Assembly: GCF_000143985.1 (NCBI RefSeq)
Contig: NC_014364.1
Coordinates: 3,038,001 to 3,102,000 of the forward strand
DNA from: Sediminispirochaeta smaragdinae DSM 11293
Lineage (GTDB): Bacteria > Spirochaetota > Spirochaetia > DSM-16054 > Sediminispirochaetaceae
Direction: 5' to 3'
Length of the DNA: 64,000 nucleotides
Below the pieces are notes generated by a model. That model saw only the letters and a list, made by a program, of their open reading frames with translations. It made no database searches and was not told where the DNA came from. This document shows positions 43,979 through 53,483 of the stretch, piece by piece; the first letter of the stretch is position 1; each line of letters starts with the position of its first letter. The position numbers and the translations under genes were made by a program.

Positions 43979-44941
43979 ATGATAGGACTGATGCAAGGGG
44001 CACCGGGGGAATTCACATTCGGCTGGGCCGATCCCCAGATAAACAACATGCTAAAAAGTATCTCATCGGAGGAAGTAGCTTACACGCTTCATTTCAACCA
44101 GAATGAAGAATTCTTTCTCAAGCTTCAAAGTCCTTTCAAGGTACCGCAATTTCCCATCCATCACGATGTCGACAATCCGGAGCCTTCGGATAGCTATAGG
44201 AATGCAGTGATTGGCCTTTTAGAACAGATTTTGCCGCTTTGCCCTTCGGTCTTTGAACATCTGAGTTATATCTTCGATCCTGCGGAGATTTTTCGTCCCC
44301 TGTTTTTTCAGATCTACCAAATAAAAAAGACATATTATCTCTACCTCGTCCAACTTGATCTTCGTTACCGCCCAAGTGAGTCCACCATTGTGGAACAGGG
44401 AGACAACGACCTAAGCCACTGCTTCCAGTCATGGAAACTTTTTCTGGAGTGTAACCTAATTCCCCTTTCCGGCTTGACAACAGAAGAGGGAAAGGTAGTC
44501 GGTTGTAGTATAGAGCAATCGGTCAGCCAAACATGGATAGGCGAAAGCGGCAGAGGCTACATCGTTCAAGGAATATGGATGGATCATGATCTTACGAAAT
44601 TCTTTTCCAAACTGATGCTTCCGAGCGGCAAAAAAAGTTATCCCTACTACCCTTTCAACTGCAAGCACCGATCGATCTGCCATTCCGTGCTCAATCTTTC
44701 ACCTGAGGGGAGAAAACGCCATCTTCACATCGCCGTTCAGGCAAGATCCTTTTTGACTCAACACATTGAGACGATGCAGGAAACCCTAAAACGAAAAACC
44801 TTTTCCGTTAACCTGCCGCAATTCAATCAGATTAAGGAGCAGATTCCGGAGTACTGGAACAAAATATGGGAACCCCTTATAGTAAAACCCTATCTTAATG
44901 AGCACGATATGAAGGAGTTCCTGGTTGAGTTCAATGACTGA
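43979..44941 (+). CDS. Protein of unknown function
   Basis: A protein of about 320 residues, no signal peptide and no motif that I recognise. Its composition is rich in aromatic residues, with a Cys/His group CKHRSICHS near residue 235 that might bind metal. The start is uncertain: the ATG at 43979 or 43991, neither with a clear ribosome site. Its end overlaps the murD start by 17 bases, so translation of the two is probably linked and a cell-wall or division role is possible, but this is guesswork. Confidence 0.7.
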   Translation: MIGLMQGAPGEFTFGWADPQINNMLKSISSEEVAYTLHFNQNEEFFLKLQSPFKVPQFPIHHDVDNPEPSDSYRNAVIGLLEQILPLCPSVFEHLSYIFDPAEIFRPLFFQIYQIKKTYYLYLVQLDLRYRPSESTIVEQGDNDLSHCFQSWKLFLECNLIPLSGLTTEEGKVVGCSIEQSVSQTWIGESGRGYIVQGIWMDHDLTKFFSKLMLPSGKKSYPYYPFNCKHRSICHSVLNLSPEGRKRHLHIAVQARSFLTQHIETMQETLKRKTFSVNLPQFNQIKEQIPEYWNKIWEPLIVKPYLNEHDMKEFLVEFND

Positions 44942-46304
44942 ATACGAGGGAATGAAGGTCACCATTATGGGACTTGGGCTCCACGGAGGAGGCCTTGCTT
45001 CAGCCCGATTTTTCATAGAGGAAGGGGCAGAGGTAACGGTCACAGACCTTCGGGACGAAAAAATTCTCGGCCCAAGTATCAGGAAGCTCGCCTCTTTCCC
45101 CGTTCGTTTTGTCCTTGGCCGACACGAAATGAGTGATTTCTCGAAAGCCGATATCGTTGTCAAAAATCCGGCTGTTCCTGCTTCGAGTCCCTACCTGAAA
45201 GCGGCGGCACGGGTGGAAAGCGATATTTCAATTTTCCTGCGCCACAACAATCGACCCATCATCGCGGTAACCGGCAGCAAGGGAAAATCGACGGTGGTCT
45301 CCGCAATGTTCCATGCCATACAGCTTCGTTATCCTGAGGCCCGGCTTGGCGGAAATATCACCGTCAGCCCCCTCACCTTTATCGACGAATGCAGAGCCGA
45401 AAGCGCCGCGCCTGTTATCCTTGAACTTTCGAGTTGGCAACTTGCAGATCTGCGGGGGAAGAGACTTTTGAAGCCCGCAGTTTCGCTCATCACCAATATC
45501 ATGCATGATCATCAAAACAGCTACGACAGCATGGAGGCCTATGTTGCCGACAAAAAGATCATCTATGCGGACCAGACCAAGGAGGCCTATACCGTAATAA
45601 ACGGAGACGACCCGTGGTCTGCAGAATTTGCTTCCGAAACCCCTGCAAAGTCAATCCCTTTTTTTCGAGACGAGGGCTCTGCAAGGGGAATCTCGGCCTG
45701 GCTTGCCGAAGACGGAAGCGGCTGGTACAGGGATGCATCGGGTGAAGAAGAGATTCTGCCTGCGCACATAGCCATTTGCGGGGAACACAACAGGCTAAAT
45801 CTTCTATCCGCGGCGTTGGTGCTGAAACTTTTCGGTACAGCAGGCAGCGATGTAAAGCAAAGGTTGGCAGATTTTCGGGGTATACCCCACAGGCTTGAAC
45901 TGCTTACGGAAAAGCGGCAGGTTCGGTGGTATAACGACAGCGCATCAACCATCCCCGAAGCCACGGCCGTGGCGGTGAAGAGCTTTTCCGCCCCCTTGAT
46001 CCTTATCACCGGGGGAACCGATAAAAACATCGATTTTTCTCCCCTCGAAAGCTATGCTGCCGTCCCGAAAAAGATGATCCTTTTGGAAGGAAGCGCCTCG
46101 GATAAGATGGCCGATATTCTAGAAAGCAGGAACCTACCCTTCTCAGGTCCCTTTGCTTCCCTCAAAGAGGCTGTCCAATGTGCCGAGAAAGAGGCCTCTC
46201 CCGGCGATATAGTACTATTTTCTCCGGGCGCAACCTCCTTCGGGATGTTTCTAAATGAATTTGACAGGGGAGATCAATTCAGGGCTCTTGTCGGCTCACT
46301 TTAG
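44925..46304 (+). CDS. murD: UDP-N-acetylmuramoylalanine-D-glutamate ligase
   Basis: A 459-residue Mur ligase adding D-Glu to UDP-MurNAc-L-Ala. It has an N-terminal UMAG-binding domain (GLGLHGGGLASARFF), the ATP loop ITGSKGKST-like AVTGSKGKSTVVS, NIMHDHQNSYDSMEAYVADK and the C-terminal DSASTIPEATAVA. A TTG at 44925 is the preferred start because AAGGAG is 7 bases upstream; the ATG at 44934 is 16 bases away. It follows the unknown protein with overlap. Confidence 0.94.
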   Translation: MSSMTEYEGMKVTIMGLGLHGGGLASARFFIEEGAEVTVTDLRDEKILGPSIRKLASFPVRFVLGRHEMSDFSKADIVVKNPAVPASSPYLKAAARVESDISIFLRHNNRPIIAVTGSKGKSTVVSAMFHAIQLRYPEARLGGNITVSPLTFIDECRAESAAPVILELSSWQLADLRGKRLLKPAVSLITNIMHDHQNSYDSMEAYVADKKIIYADQTKEAYTVINGDDPWSAEFASETPAKSIPFFRDEGSARGISAWLAEDGSGWYRDASGEEEILPAHIAICGEHNRLNLLSAALVLKLFGTAGSDVKQRLADFRGIPHRLELLTEKRQVRWYNDSASTIPEATAVAVKSFSAPLILITGGTDKNIDFSPLESYAAVPKKMILLEGSASDKMADILESRNLPFSGPFASLKEAVQCAEKEASPGDIVLFSPGATSFGMFLNEFDRGDQFRALVGSL

Positions 46305-46320
46305 ACAGCCGCTCTACGGC

Positions 46321-47355
46321 CTATTTTCGCTTTTTGTATTCAAGAAAATACCAGCGCCGAAGTCGTTCGAGACTTCGATACCCTCCGGCACGAATGGAGC
46401 GCAAAGGATAATCCCAGGGACCAAGGCGATGAAGGATTGTTCCTCCAAACCCGGTTTTAAAACGATAAAGGCCATGCATGGGATGAGAAGGATCGTCCGC
46501 AGGAGGGATTCCGAACAGGTCGTAACTGACACAGCCTGAGGCCTTTGCATCGGTCATTGCCCGCCACTGGAGGGCATATGCAGGCATGAGATTACGGTCT
46601 CTATTTGAGGAAGCCCCATAAAGATAGGTTGCTTTTCCGGCGAATCGAGAGACAATGATGCCGGCGATGGCCCGCCCCTCGGTCCGTGCCATGAGAAGCT
46701 CAAGCTCCACACCATCCTGGGGATGCTCCTTTACGAGGCGAAAGAGGCTTCGATAGTAGGACTCGGGATGGATGGCGATGCGGTCCCGCTCGGCTGTCTC
46801 CCGATAGAGATCGTACCAGGTGCTAAGGCCGCCTACCCCTTCGGAAGAAACCTCAACCCCCTTTCTGGAAGCAAGACGAACATTGTAGCGGGTCTTCGAC
46901 TTCATCTCGGATAAAAGCTGATCTTCATCCGGATGAAGATCGATAAGCACCGTATTCGGGGGCTGTATATCGACAGGAGCGGGAAGCAGCCCCTCTATTG
47001 CCGCCGATCCGGAGTCTGTATCCAGGGGCCAGGGGAGGTCCCAGCGAAGAAGGAGCGTGTCGTAAGGAAGATATTCCTTTAGGGCCCTGGAAAGCGGGGC
47101 CAACAACGCCCCTGATCCCGAAGGAAGGGAAGGATGCGGAGCGTAGGCGATTGCAGCTCCCGGCATAAAATGACGGTACAGCACAAGGATTGATACCGGA
47201 GCCTTCCATGAAACAGTTGTTACCCGGAATGTGAAAGCCTTCCATCCATAAAGGCCTTTAAGACGAGCCCAGAAACGGCTCTGCAAAAGCCGATCCCCCT
47301 CAAAGGAGTCAAGGGGGATCGGACGAACTTCTATAGTATCTGTGTTAACGGACAT
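46321..47355 (-). CDS. FemAB-family peptidoglycan interpeptide-bridge transferase
   Basis: A 344-residue GNAT-like protein of the FemAB/FmhB type, which uses aminoacyl-tRNA to add bridge residues to lipid II or to the stem peptide. Landmarks are FWARLKGLYGWKAF, SKTRYNVRLASRKGVEV, the central DLYRETAERDRIAI and PAYALQWRAMTDAKASGC then YDLFGIPP, which match the substrate-binding half of the family. It sits 5 bases downstream of metG on the same strand, close to murD and murE. The amino acid transferred is not clear. Confidence 0.85.
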   Translation of the reverse strand: MSVNTDTIEVRPIPLDSFEGDRLLQSRFWARLKGLYGWKAFTFRVTTVSWKAPVSILVLYRHFMPGAAIAYAPHPSLPSGSGALLAPLSRALKEYLPYDTLLLRWDLPWPLDTDSGSAAIEGLLPAPVDIQPPNTVLIDLHPDEDQLLSEMKSKTRYNVRLASRKGVEVSSEGVGGLSTWYDLYRETAERDRIAIHPESYYRSLFRLVKEHPQDGVELELLMARTEGRAIAGIIVSRFAGKATYLYGASSNRDRNLMPAYALQWRAMTDAKASGCVSYDLFGIPPADDPSHPMHGLYRFKTGFGGTILHRLGPWDYPLRSIRAGGYRSLERLRRWYFLEYKKRK

Positions 47356-47360
47356 AAAGA

Positions 47361-49571
47361 TCAGCCGACGCTTCCCTTTTTGACCTTATTCGTTTTGATT
47401 GCCTTTCCGGCAACTTCGAGATTCTTACCATCGACCTTGACGCTCCACTCTTCCACACCAATGGGCATGGAGAAAAAGGTATTGGCAGATATCCGTTTCG
47501 GGCCGTCACCTTCAGATGTGCCCAGGCCGGCAAGCGAAATCCGACTACCGGGCTCCGCCCAGTCGGCAAAAAGGACCTCGATGGAACGCTCTTCTTCGGG
47601 AGCAGTTTCATCATCGGCGGCAAGAAGCATTCCTTCGCTCTTCACTCCCCGCAGCTTTGCAGGCTTAAGGTTATAGACAAGAAGGATGTTATGGCCAAGA
47701 AGCTCCTCTTCCTTGTAGTACGGGACCAATCCGCTTACGATGGTACGCTGTTCGTAACCCAAATCGATCTTTTCAATATAGAGTTTGTCGGCCTCGGGAT
47801 GGCGTTCAATCTCGATAATCTTCGCCACTCTGATATCGACAGCCTCGGCAAATCGTTCGGCAAGAGGCTTCTCCTGCTCCGCTTTTTCTTCCATCTCTTT
47901 CTCCTTCTCCCGTGCTTCACGTTCTTTTTGACTTCCGGAAAAGCGCTCCCGCAAAGATGCGATACGCTCATCCTCCAACCGTTCGAAAAGAATCTCAGGC
48001 TTCTCAATGGAGCTAATGCCCTTAAAATCACCGAGGATTTCCCAATCGGCCTTGCCGATACCGAAAAAGGAGAGCATACGGCCACTCGTTTCAGGAATGA
48101 AGGGCTCCACCAACACGCCGAGATCCCGCACCAGATAAACAAGGGTAGAAAGGAGCGTAGCTGCCGCCTCTGGATTTTCCTTGCGAAGCTTCCAAGGCTC
48201 ACCCTCCTGGAATGCCTTGTTTCCATACGAAGAGAGAGCAAAGATCTTCCGAAATGCATCACGAAGTTCGGCCCGCTCAAAGTGCTCGGTAATTTCGGCC
48301 TCACGTTCACGTATCCAGGCTGCCATATCCGCATCTATTGCAGCCTCGGGAAGCTTCCCATCGTAAAAACGACTGACAAAGGTCAAGGTTCTGTTGACCA
48401 GGTTCCCCAGATTGCCAATCAATTCACCGTTCACCTTTTCCTGAAAATCACTCCAGGTAAAGAGAGCGTCTGACTTCTCCGGGCGGTTGTAAAAAATGTA
48501 GAAACGCCATACATCCGCAGGAATACCGGTATCCCGGGCATCGGTTCCGAATACGCCGATCCCCTTACTCTTGGAAAATTTTCCGCTCTCATAATTGAGA
48601 TATTCGGTACTGCTCATGTGGTGCAGAAGGGTCCAGTTGTCTCCACTGGCAATGAGTGATGAGGGAAAAATAACGGTATGAAAAGGGATATTGTCCTTTC
48701 CTATGAACTGAAACAGATCAACCTCATCGGGATTTTTCCACCACGTTTCCCACTCGTCGGTAAGGTTTGCGGTAATGGAGATATATCCGATAGGGGCATC
48801 GAACCAGACGTAAAAAACCTTTCCCTCGTAGCCGGGCTTCGGCACGGGAATTCCCCACTTCAGGTCACGAGTGATACAACGCTCCTTGAGGCCGTCCCGT
48901 ATCCAGCTGCGAGTCATCTGAATGGCATTACGGGCCCAAAAGCCCTCGACCGACGCCTTATCGATCCATTCCTCAAGTCTCGGCCTGATCTTCGGCAGAT
49001 CAAGATAGAGATGGCTGGTCGATCTGAGTTTCGGTGTCTGGCCGCATAAGCCGCAGCGTGGATCGATGAGGTCTGTGGGATCCAACAGCTTGCCGCAGTT
49101 TTCACACTGATCACCACGTGCATCTTCATAACCGCAATGGGGGCATGTTCCCCGGACAAAGCGATCGGCAAGAAACCGGTCGCAGGATTCACAGTAGAGC
49201 TGCTCGATGGTCTGTTCGGTAATATAGCCGGCGGCATCGACCTTTTTAAAAATATCCTGGACAATATCGGTCTGCCATTGGGTCGATGTCCTTCCAAAGT
49301 GATCGAAGGCAATATTAAACCAGGAATAGATCTCCGAATGGATTTTGTAATAACGGTCACAGAGCTCTTTCGGGGAAACACCCTCTTCAAGTGCTCTTGT
49401 TTCCGTAGCGGTCCCATATTCATCGGTACCGCAGACATAAAGGGTTTCATAGCCTTTTAAGCGGCAAAAACGCGAAAAAACATCTGCAGAGAGAACCTGA
49501 ATGAGGTTTCCAAGATGAGGAATATTGTTTACGTACGGGAGAGCCGAGGTAATCAGTCGTTTCTTCTTCAT
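47361..49571 (-). CDS. metG: Methionyl-tRNA synthetase with C-terminal tRNA-binding domain
   Basis: A 736-residue class I synthetase. The HIGH-like motif is HLGN within PYVNNIPHLGNLIQ, and KFSKSKG serves as KMSKS. A double zinc knuckle is present (CESCDRF, CPHCG, CENCG, CGLCG), so it is the two-zinc MetRS form. The last 110 residues are a dimerising EMAP/Trbp111-like OB fold (VDIRVAKIIEIERHPEADKLY). The start is the ATG at 49571; an upstream ATG at 49610 would add a poor segment. Confidence 0.96.
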   Translation of the reverse strand: MKKKRLITSALPYVNNIPHLGNLIQVLSADVFSRFCRLKGYETLYVCGTDEYGTATETRALEEGVSPKELCDRYYKIHSEIYSWFNIAFDHFGRTSTQWQTDIVQDIFKKVDAAGYITEQTIEQLYCESCDRFLADRFVRGTCPHCGYEDARGDQCENCGKLLDPTDLIDPRCGLCGQTPKLRSTSHLYLDLPKIRPRLEEWIDKASVEGFWARNAIQMTRSWIRDGLKERCITRDLKWGIPVPKPGYEGKVFYVWFDAPIGYISITANLTDEWETWWKNPDEVDLFQFIGKDNIPFHTVIFPSSLIASGDNWTLLHHMSSTEYLNYESGKFSKSKGIGVFGTDARDTGIPADVWRFYIFYNRPEKSDALFTWSDFQEKVNGELIGNLGNLVNRTLTFVSRFYDGKLPEAAIDADMAAWIREREAEITEHFERAELRDAFRKIFALSSYGNKAFQEGEPWKLRKENPEAAATLLSTLVYLVRDLGVLVEPFIPETSGRMLSFFGIGKADWEILGDFKGISSIEKPEILFERLEDERIASLRERFSGSQKEREAREKEKEMEEKAEQEKPLAERFAEAVDIRVAKIIEIERHPEADKLYIEKIDLGYEQRTIVSGLVPYYKEEELLGHNILLVYNLKPAKLRGVKSEGMLLAADDETAPEEERSIEVLFADWAEPGSRISLAGLGTSEGDGPKRISANTFFSMPIGVEEWSVKVDGKNLEVAGKAIKTNKVKKGSVG

Positions 49572-49651
49572 AGTAGCAAAACTATAGCGCGATGAAGGCA
49601 TGCTATGCAATATCGCCCAGGAAGGACAAACGCAATATTGCAGAGCTTTCC

Positions 49652-49680
49652 TTGACTATGACCTTATGAGAAGCTACCTT
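49652..49680 (+). promoter_or_regulatory. Candidate hflK promoter
   Basis: TTGACT (49652-49657) and TACCTT (49675-49680) are 17 bases apart, 33 bases before the hflK start. Good -35, weak -10. Confidence 0.4.
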
Positions 49681-49713
49681 GTAAAAAGGAATACTCTGAC
49701 CAAAGGAGGTAGT

Positions 49714-50697
49714 ATGCCAGAACGCGATGTTACGCCAGGCAAGGGGCCGCAAATCACTCTCAGTCCCCGTCTGGTGATTATTGCGATCATTGTGATCGCC
49801 GTTGTAGGCAGCGTTATGTCGAGCTTTTTCAAAGTCGACGGAAGCGAACAATCTGTCGTTTTAAGGCTCGGTAAATTTAATAGGATTGTAGGGCCGGGGC
49901 TCCAGTTTAAAATGCCTTTCGGAATCGAACATAACTATAATGTGCCGACCCAGGTTGTCCAGAAAAAAGAGTTCGGTTTCCGAACGCAGCGGTCGGGAAT
50001 CGATACAATCTATGCCTCTGGAGACTTTCCAGAAGAATCGATCATGCTTACCGGGGATCTTAACATCATCGATGTCGAATGGATCATCCAGTACCGCATT
50101 TCCGATCCCAAGGCGTGGCTGTTCAACGTAAACGATCAAAACCAGACGATTCGGGATATCAGTCAATCGATAATCAACCAGCTTGTGGGAGACCGAGCCA
50201 TCCTTGATGTCATCGGTTCGGAACGGAGTAATATCGAAATTCAGGCCCAAGAGCTGATGCAGCAGAAGTATGATCAGTACGGCCTCGGCATAACGGTGAC
50301 CACGGTCAAACTGCAAAATACCGTACCCCCGGAGGGAGAGGTTCAGGAAGCCTTTGAGGATGTGAATGCAGCGGTTCAGGACATGGAACGCTTTATCAAC
50401 GAAGGAAAAGAGCAGTACAACAAAGAGATTCCCAAGGCACGAGGCCAGGCACAGCGAATCACCCAGGAAGCCCACGGTTATGCGGCGGAACGCGAGAACC
50501 AGGCAAACGGTGATGTTGCCCGATTCCTCTCGGTAGAGCGTGAATACAGAAAGAGTCCTGAAATTACCAAACGGCGACTTTACATCGAAATGATGGAAGA
50601 TACCTTTGCCGATGCCGAGGGTACCGACCTGATTGATAAGCATCTCCAAAACTTCATTCCTTTAAAGAGCCTCCAGCAGGCGGGAGGTCAGCAGTGA
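49714..50697 (+). CDS. hflK: HflK, SPFH-domain membrane protein
   Basis: A 327-residue protein with a single N-terminal membrane helix (LVIIAIIVIAVVGSVMSSFF) and a Band-7/SPFH domain (FKVDGSEQSVVLRLGKFN, then IVGPGLQFKMPFG), followed by a coiled coil. HflK and HflC form a cage around the FtsH protease and modulate it. The ATG at 49714 lies 4 bases after AAAGGAGGT. The end overlaps hflC by 4 bases. Confidence 0.94.
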   Translation: MPERDVTPGKGPQITLSPRLVIIAIIVIAVVGSVMSSFFKVDGSEQSVVLRLGKFNRIVGPGLQFKMPFGIEHNYNVPTQVVQKKEFGFRTQRSGIDTIYASGDFPEESIMLTGDLNIIDVEWIIQYRISDPKAWLFNVNDQNQTIRDISQSIINQLVGDRAILDVIGSERSNIEIQAQELMQQKYDQYGLGITVTTVKLQNTVPPEGEVQEAFEDVNAAVQDMERFINEGKEQYNKEIPKARGQAQRITQEAHGYAAERENQANGDVARFLSVEREYRKSPEITKRRLYIEMMEDTFADAEGTDLIDKHLQNFIPLKSLQQAGGQQ

Positions 50698-51692
50698 AAA
50701 AGCTTGTAACAGTTTTGGTCGTCGTATTTATCGCCTTTATCATTTTCGTGCTCATCGGCCCCTTTTATGTGATCAACGAAGGGGAACAGGCTGTAGTCAC
50801 TCGATTCGGAGCCATTGTGGATGTGGAACAGAATGCGGGCCTGAAATTTAAGGTTCCTCTGATCGACACCGTGGTTAAGTATCCGAAACGAATACTTGGC
50901 TGGGATGGAGACGCACAGCGGATCCCCACAAAAGAGAATCAGTTTATTTGGGTCGACACCACCGCCCGATGGCGTATCAATGATCCCAAAAAATTCTACG
51001 AATCACTTTCCACCCTTGAGGGCGGATACTCCAGGCTTGACGGCATCATCGACTCCTCGGTACGTACCGTTATCAGTCAGAACAACCTACGGGAAGCTGT
51101 GCGAAACAGCAATATCATCAACGATATCGACCGCGTTCCCACTATTGGCCAGGGAGATAGTGCGGTCAGCCAGGATGAAGTTAACCTTGAAGAGTTGAAA
51201 AAACTTACCTTTACGAATCAAAATTACGATGAAGTAGGCCGGGGAAGAGAACAGCTCAGCCGGGATATGTTCAGTGCGACGGCGGAACTTATGCCTCAAT
51301 TCGGGATAGAGTTGATAGATGTGGTACTTCGTCAGATACGATATTCCGACGAGTTGACCAACAGCGTCTATGAACGAATGAAAAAAGAACGAAACCAGAT
51401 TGCCGAAGCCTACCGCTCCTACGGTGAAGGGCAGAAAGCGATCCTGCTGGGACGTCTTGAAAACGAGAAAAAACAGATCCTTTCCAAGGCCTACGAAGAG
51501 GCGGAGACCATTAAGGGTGCCGCAGACGCAACGGCAACGACGATCTATGCAGATGCTTATGAGACCGACCCTGATTTTTTTAATTTCTGGAGAAGCATCG
51601 AAAGCTATCGAAAGACCCTTCCGAAATTCAAGAAGACACTCAGCACAGATATGGAATACTTCAATTACCTTTACAACGAGGACGGACGATAG
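50694..51692 (+). CDS. hflC: HflC, SPFH-domain membrane protein
   Basis: A 332-residue partner of HflK with a membrane helix (residues about 5-25) and SPFH domain (YVINEGEQAVVTRFGAIVD). The coiled-coil part and the C-terminal region YADAYETDPDFFNFWRSIESYRKTL match HflC. GTG start in the GTGA overlap with hflK. A perfect terminator follows the stop. Confidence 0.95.
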   Translation: MKKLVTVLVVVFIAFIIFVLIGPFYVINEGEQAVVTRFGAIVDVEQNAGLKFKVPLIDTVVKYPKRILGWDGDAQRIPTKENQFIWVDTTARWRINDPKKFYESLSTLEGGYSRLDGIIDSSVRTVISQNNLREAVRNSNIINDIDRVPTIGQGDSAVSQDEVNLEELKKLTFTNQNYDEVGRGREQLSRDMFSATAELMPQFGIELIDVVLRQIRYSDELTNSVYERMKKERNQIAEAYRSYGEGQKAILLGRLENEKKQILSKAYEEAETIKGAADATATTIYADAYETDPDFFNFWRSIESYRKTLPKFKKTLSTDMEYFNYLYNEDGR

Positions 51693-51699
51693 AGTCGCT

Positions 51700-51775
51700 T
51701 TCGGAACACAGGGTAGAACCGGCGGCTTTTGCCGCCGGTTTTTTTGTGCTCCCCATAGTGTTCCGAATCCTGGTG
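51700..51775. repeat. Inverted-repeat element, copy C (around hflC terminator)
   Basis: TAGTGTTCCGAATCCTGGTG (51756-51775) matches the copy B end at 19 of 20 positions. The opposite end is short: TTCGGAACAC (51700-51709) pairs with GTGTTCCGAA. The hflC terminator sits between. It ends 1 base before the methylase stop codon, in a convergent gap. Confidence 0.55.
51717..51745 (+). terminator. Terminator of hflKC
   Basis: AACCGGCGGC and GCCGCCGGTT form a perfect 10-pair stem with a TTTT loop, followed by a run of T. It ends hflC transcription 25 bases after the stop. Confidence 0.9.
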
Positions 51776-51776
51776 A

Positions 51777-53456
51777 TCAGCCGGAGAACCGGCGATGGGC
51801 AAGAGCCTCGAGAGCCGAAAGCTCCCTCTCCAAGGAGGAAAAGCGAATCGGATCTTCGGCGATAAGCCCTTTTGTTTTGGCCACTTCCTCTTTCCAGAGC
51901 GCCCGATACTTTTTGTGTGCCATTTTTCTCAGGCAGGAAATAAGCCGGCGCTCATCTCCCCGTTTCGGCTGCTCACTAATCAGCCGACGGAGCACGCCCG
52001 CTTCTTCCGCCCTGTCTCTGCACCGAGCCGCATCCAGTCCTTTTGCTATCTGCCTCAGATCATCATCCGTAAGGCGGTCCAGCGTCTCACCGGGGAAAGA
52101 GGTGAAGCGGTAAAGACGATCGCTTTTCATCGAGAGCCCCGAACGCAGTTCCACCCGATCCAATGAAGTACGAAAACAGGAGATAAGCCGCTGAGGAACA
52201 AAAGCCTCGGACAATAGGGATTCGATCTTCCGGAGAAGAAGAAGACGTTGTAACAGTCTATGTCCTGAAGGGTGTTGAGATCCGCTTAAGCTTCGATCGA
52301 CGACAAAGAGGAGCTCGATATTTCGATTTGACTTTGTCGGACTTTGTCGCCCTCCCCTGTAAACGGTGTAATCGCTGCTGTAGACCGATACCGATCCATA
52401 TTGACTCAAGAGATCGAAGAGTTCTTCAAGGGGAAAAATTCCATCACTGCTGTAACTGAAAGCCATCAGACGGCCATGTGATAGTTCCATAAGTTCCCGA
52501 AAAGCCCCTGCCACCGTGGATTTCGAACAAAAGGCTGAACGGGTTGCCTTCCAGTCGGAACGGATTCCCGCCTTATGAATAAGATGCCCCGTTGCATCCA
52601 ACTCGTTTCCGATCGGGGGTTTATCCCAGAGGGCAATGGTATTGAGCAGATGATAGTTGCTTCCGTACTGATGTTGATTGTAGGGAGGGTCAATGTAGCA
52701 GAGATCAAAGGGATGTTCGGATAGAAGCCTTGCGGCATCACAGCGAAAGGCAGCCGAGCCGGAAGGGCCGTTGATAAGTGGGGGGACGGAGAGGCGTAAC
52801 GGAGAGGTAATACGCTTCAGGGCATCCCGGCCATGGCCTCCGAAACCCTTATGACACGCCTTAAACACCCCCGATGTATTGACCTTGGTAGCGGCCTCGT
52901 ACAAGAGCGGGGCAATCATCAGATCCTTGGCCAGACGTAGGTTTGGCTCGGTAGGATTGCCAGGGATCAGGGTTTCGATATGCTCGCGAACCCTATCGAT
53001 GAAAAGGGCGTTCTCTTTGGTATAGAAAAGCCGTTCGCGACGATAATCGGCATGTTCTGTCGACGCGGGAGCATAATAGCGGCTGATGTAGGGCTGCAAA
53101 GCAGGGCTTTCCTGTTCACCAATCCGCTGAAGCGTCGAGTATAATGAAAGTCCGCCGAAGGGGACAAGCACCTTTTCGGCCTCTTCAGGAGATGGGATTA
53201 CGGAGGCAGAAACGAGGAGCCTTGAATACTCCTCAAGATCGCCGGCAAAGACGCGGTAGCCCCTGCTTTTTGCAAGCCGGCTCACCGCTCCGCTACCGGC
53301 AAAGGGATCGAGAAAGTTCCTAATAGGGGTAAGCTCCTCGAGCTCTGCAAATACATCATTAAAAAAAGGAAGAAGGCGCCGTTTGTTTCCGATGTAGGCA
53401 ATAAGCTGATCTGTTACATAAGCCTCGTGCACACTCACTCCCCCATTCTTGCTCAA
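51777..53456 (-). CDS. Orphan DNA N6-adenine methyltransferase (D12/Dam class)
   Basis: A 559-residue alpha-class adenine methylase: YIGNKRRLL near residue 21, the AdoMet loop FAGSG (52-56) and the catalytic DPPY (256-259) followed by NQHQYGSNYHLLNTI. A conserved part up to about 390 contains the TRD; the last 170 residues are an extra, basic and Arg-rich extension with no known motif. No restriction endonuclease is beside it, so it looks like an orphan, possibly regulatory, methylase. The target sequence cannot be predicted. Confidence 0.88.
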   Translation of the reverse strand: MSKNGGVSVHEAYVTDQLIAYIGNKRRLLPFFNDVFAELEELTPIRNFLDPFAGSGAVSRLAKSRGYRVFAGDLEEYSRLLVSASVIPSPEEAEKVLVPFGGLSLYSTLQRIGEQESPALQPYISRYYAPASTEHADYRRERLFYTKENALFIDRVREHIETLIPGNPTEPNLRLAKDLMIAPLLYEAATKVNTSGVFKACHKGFGGHGRDALKRITSPLRLSVPPLINGPSGSAAFRCDAARLLSEHPFDLCYIDPPYNQHQYGSNYHLLNTIALWDKPPIGNELDATGHLIHKAGIRSDWKATRSAFCSKSTVAGAFRELMELSHGRLMAFSYSSDGIFPLEELFDLLSQYGSVSVYSSDYTVYRGGRQSPTKSNRNIELLFVVDRSLSGSQHPSGHRLLQRLLLLRKIESLLSEAFVPQRLISCFRTSLDRVELRSGLSMKSDRLYRFTSFPGETLDRLTDDDLRQIAKGLDAARCRDRAEEAGVLRRLISEQPKRGDERRLISCLRKMAHKKYRALWKEEVAKTKGLIAEDPIRFSSLERELSALEALAHRRFSG

Positions 53457-53483
53457 AGCACAAGCAGCTGATAGGATGCCGAT

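Noticed and set aside
47691-48473. 260-codon open frame on the plus strand
   Set aside because: It is antisense to metG and shows no domain; a shadow of the real gene.
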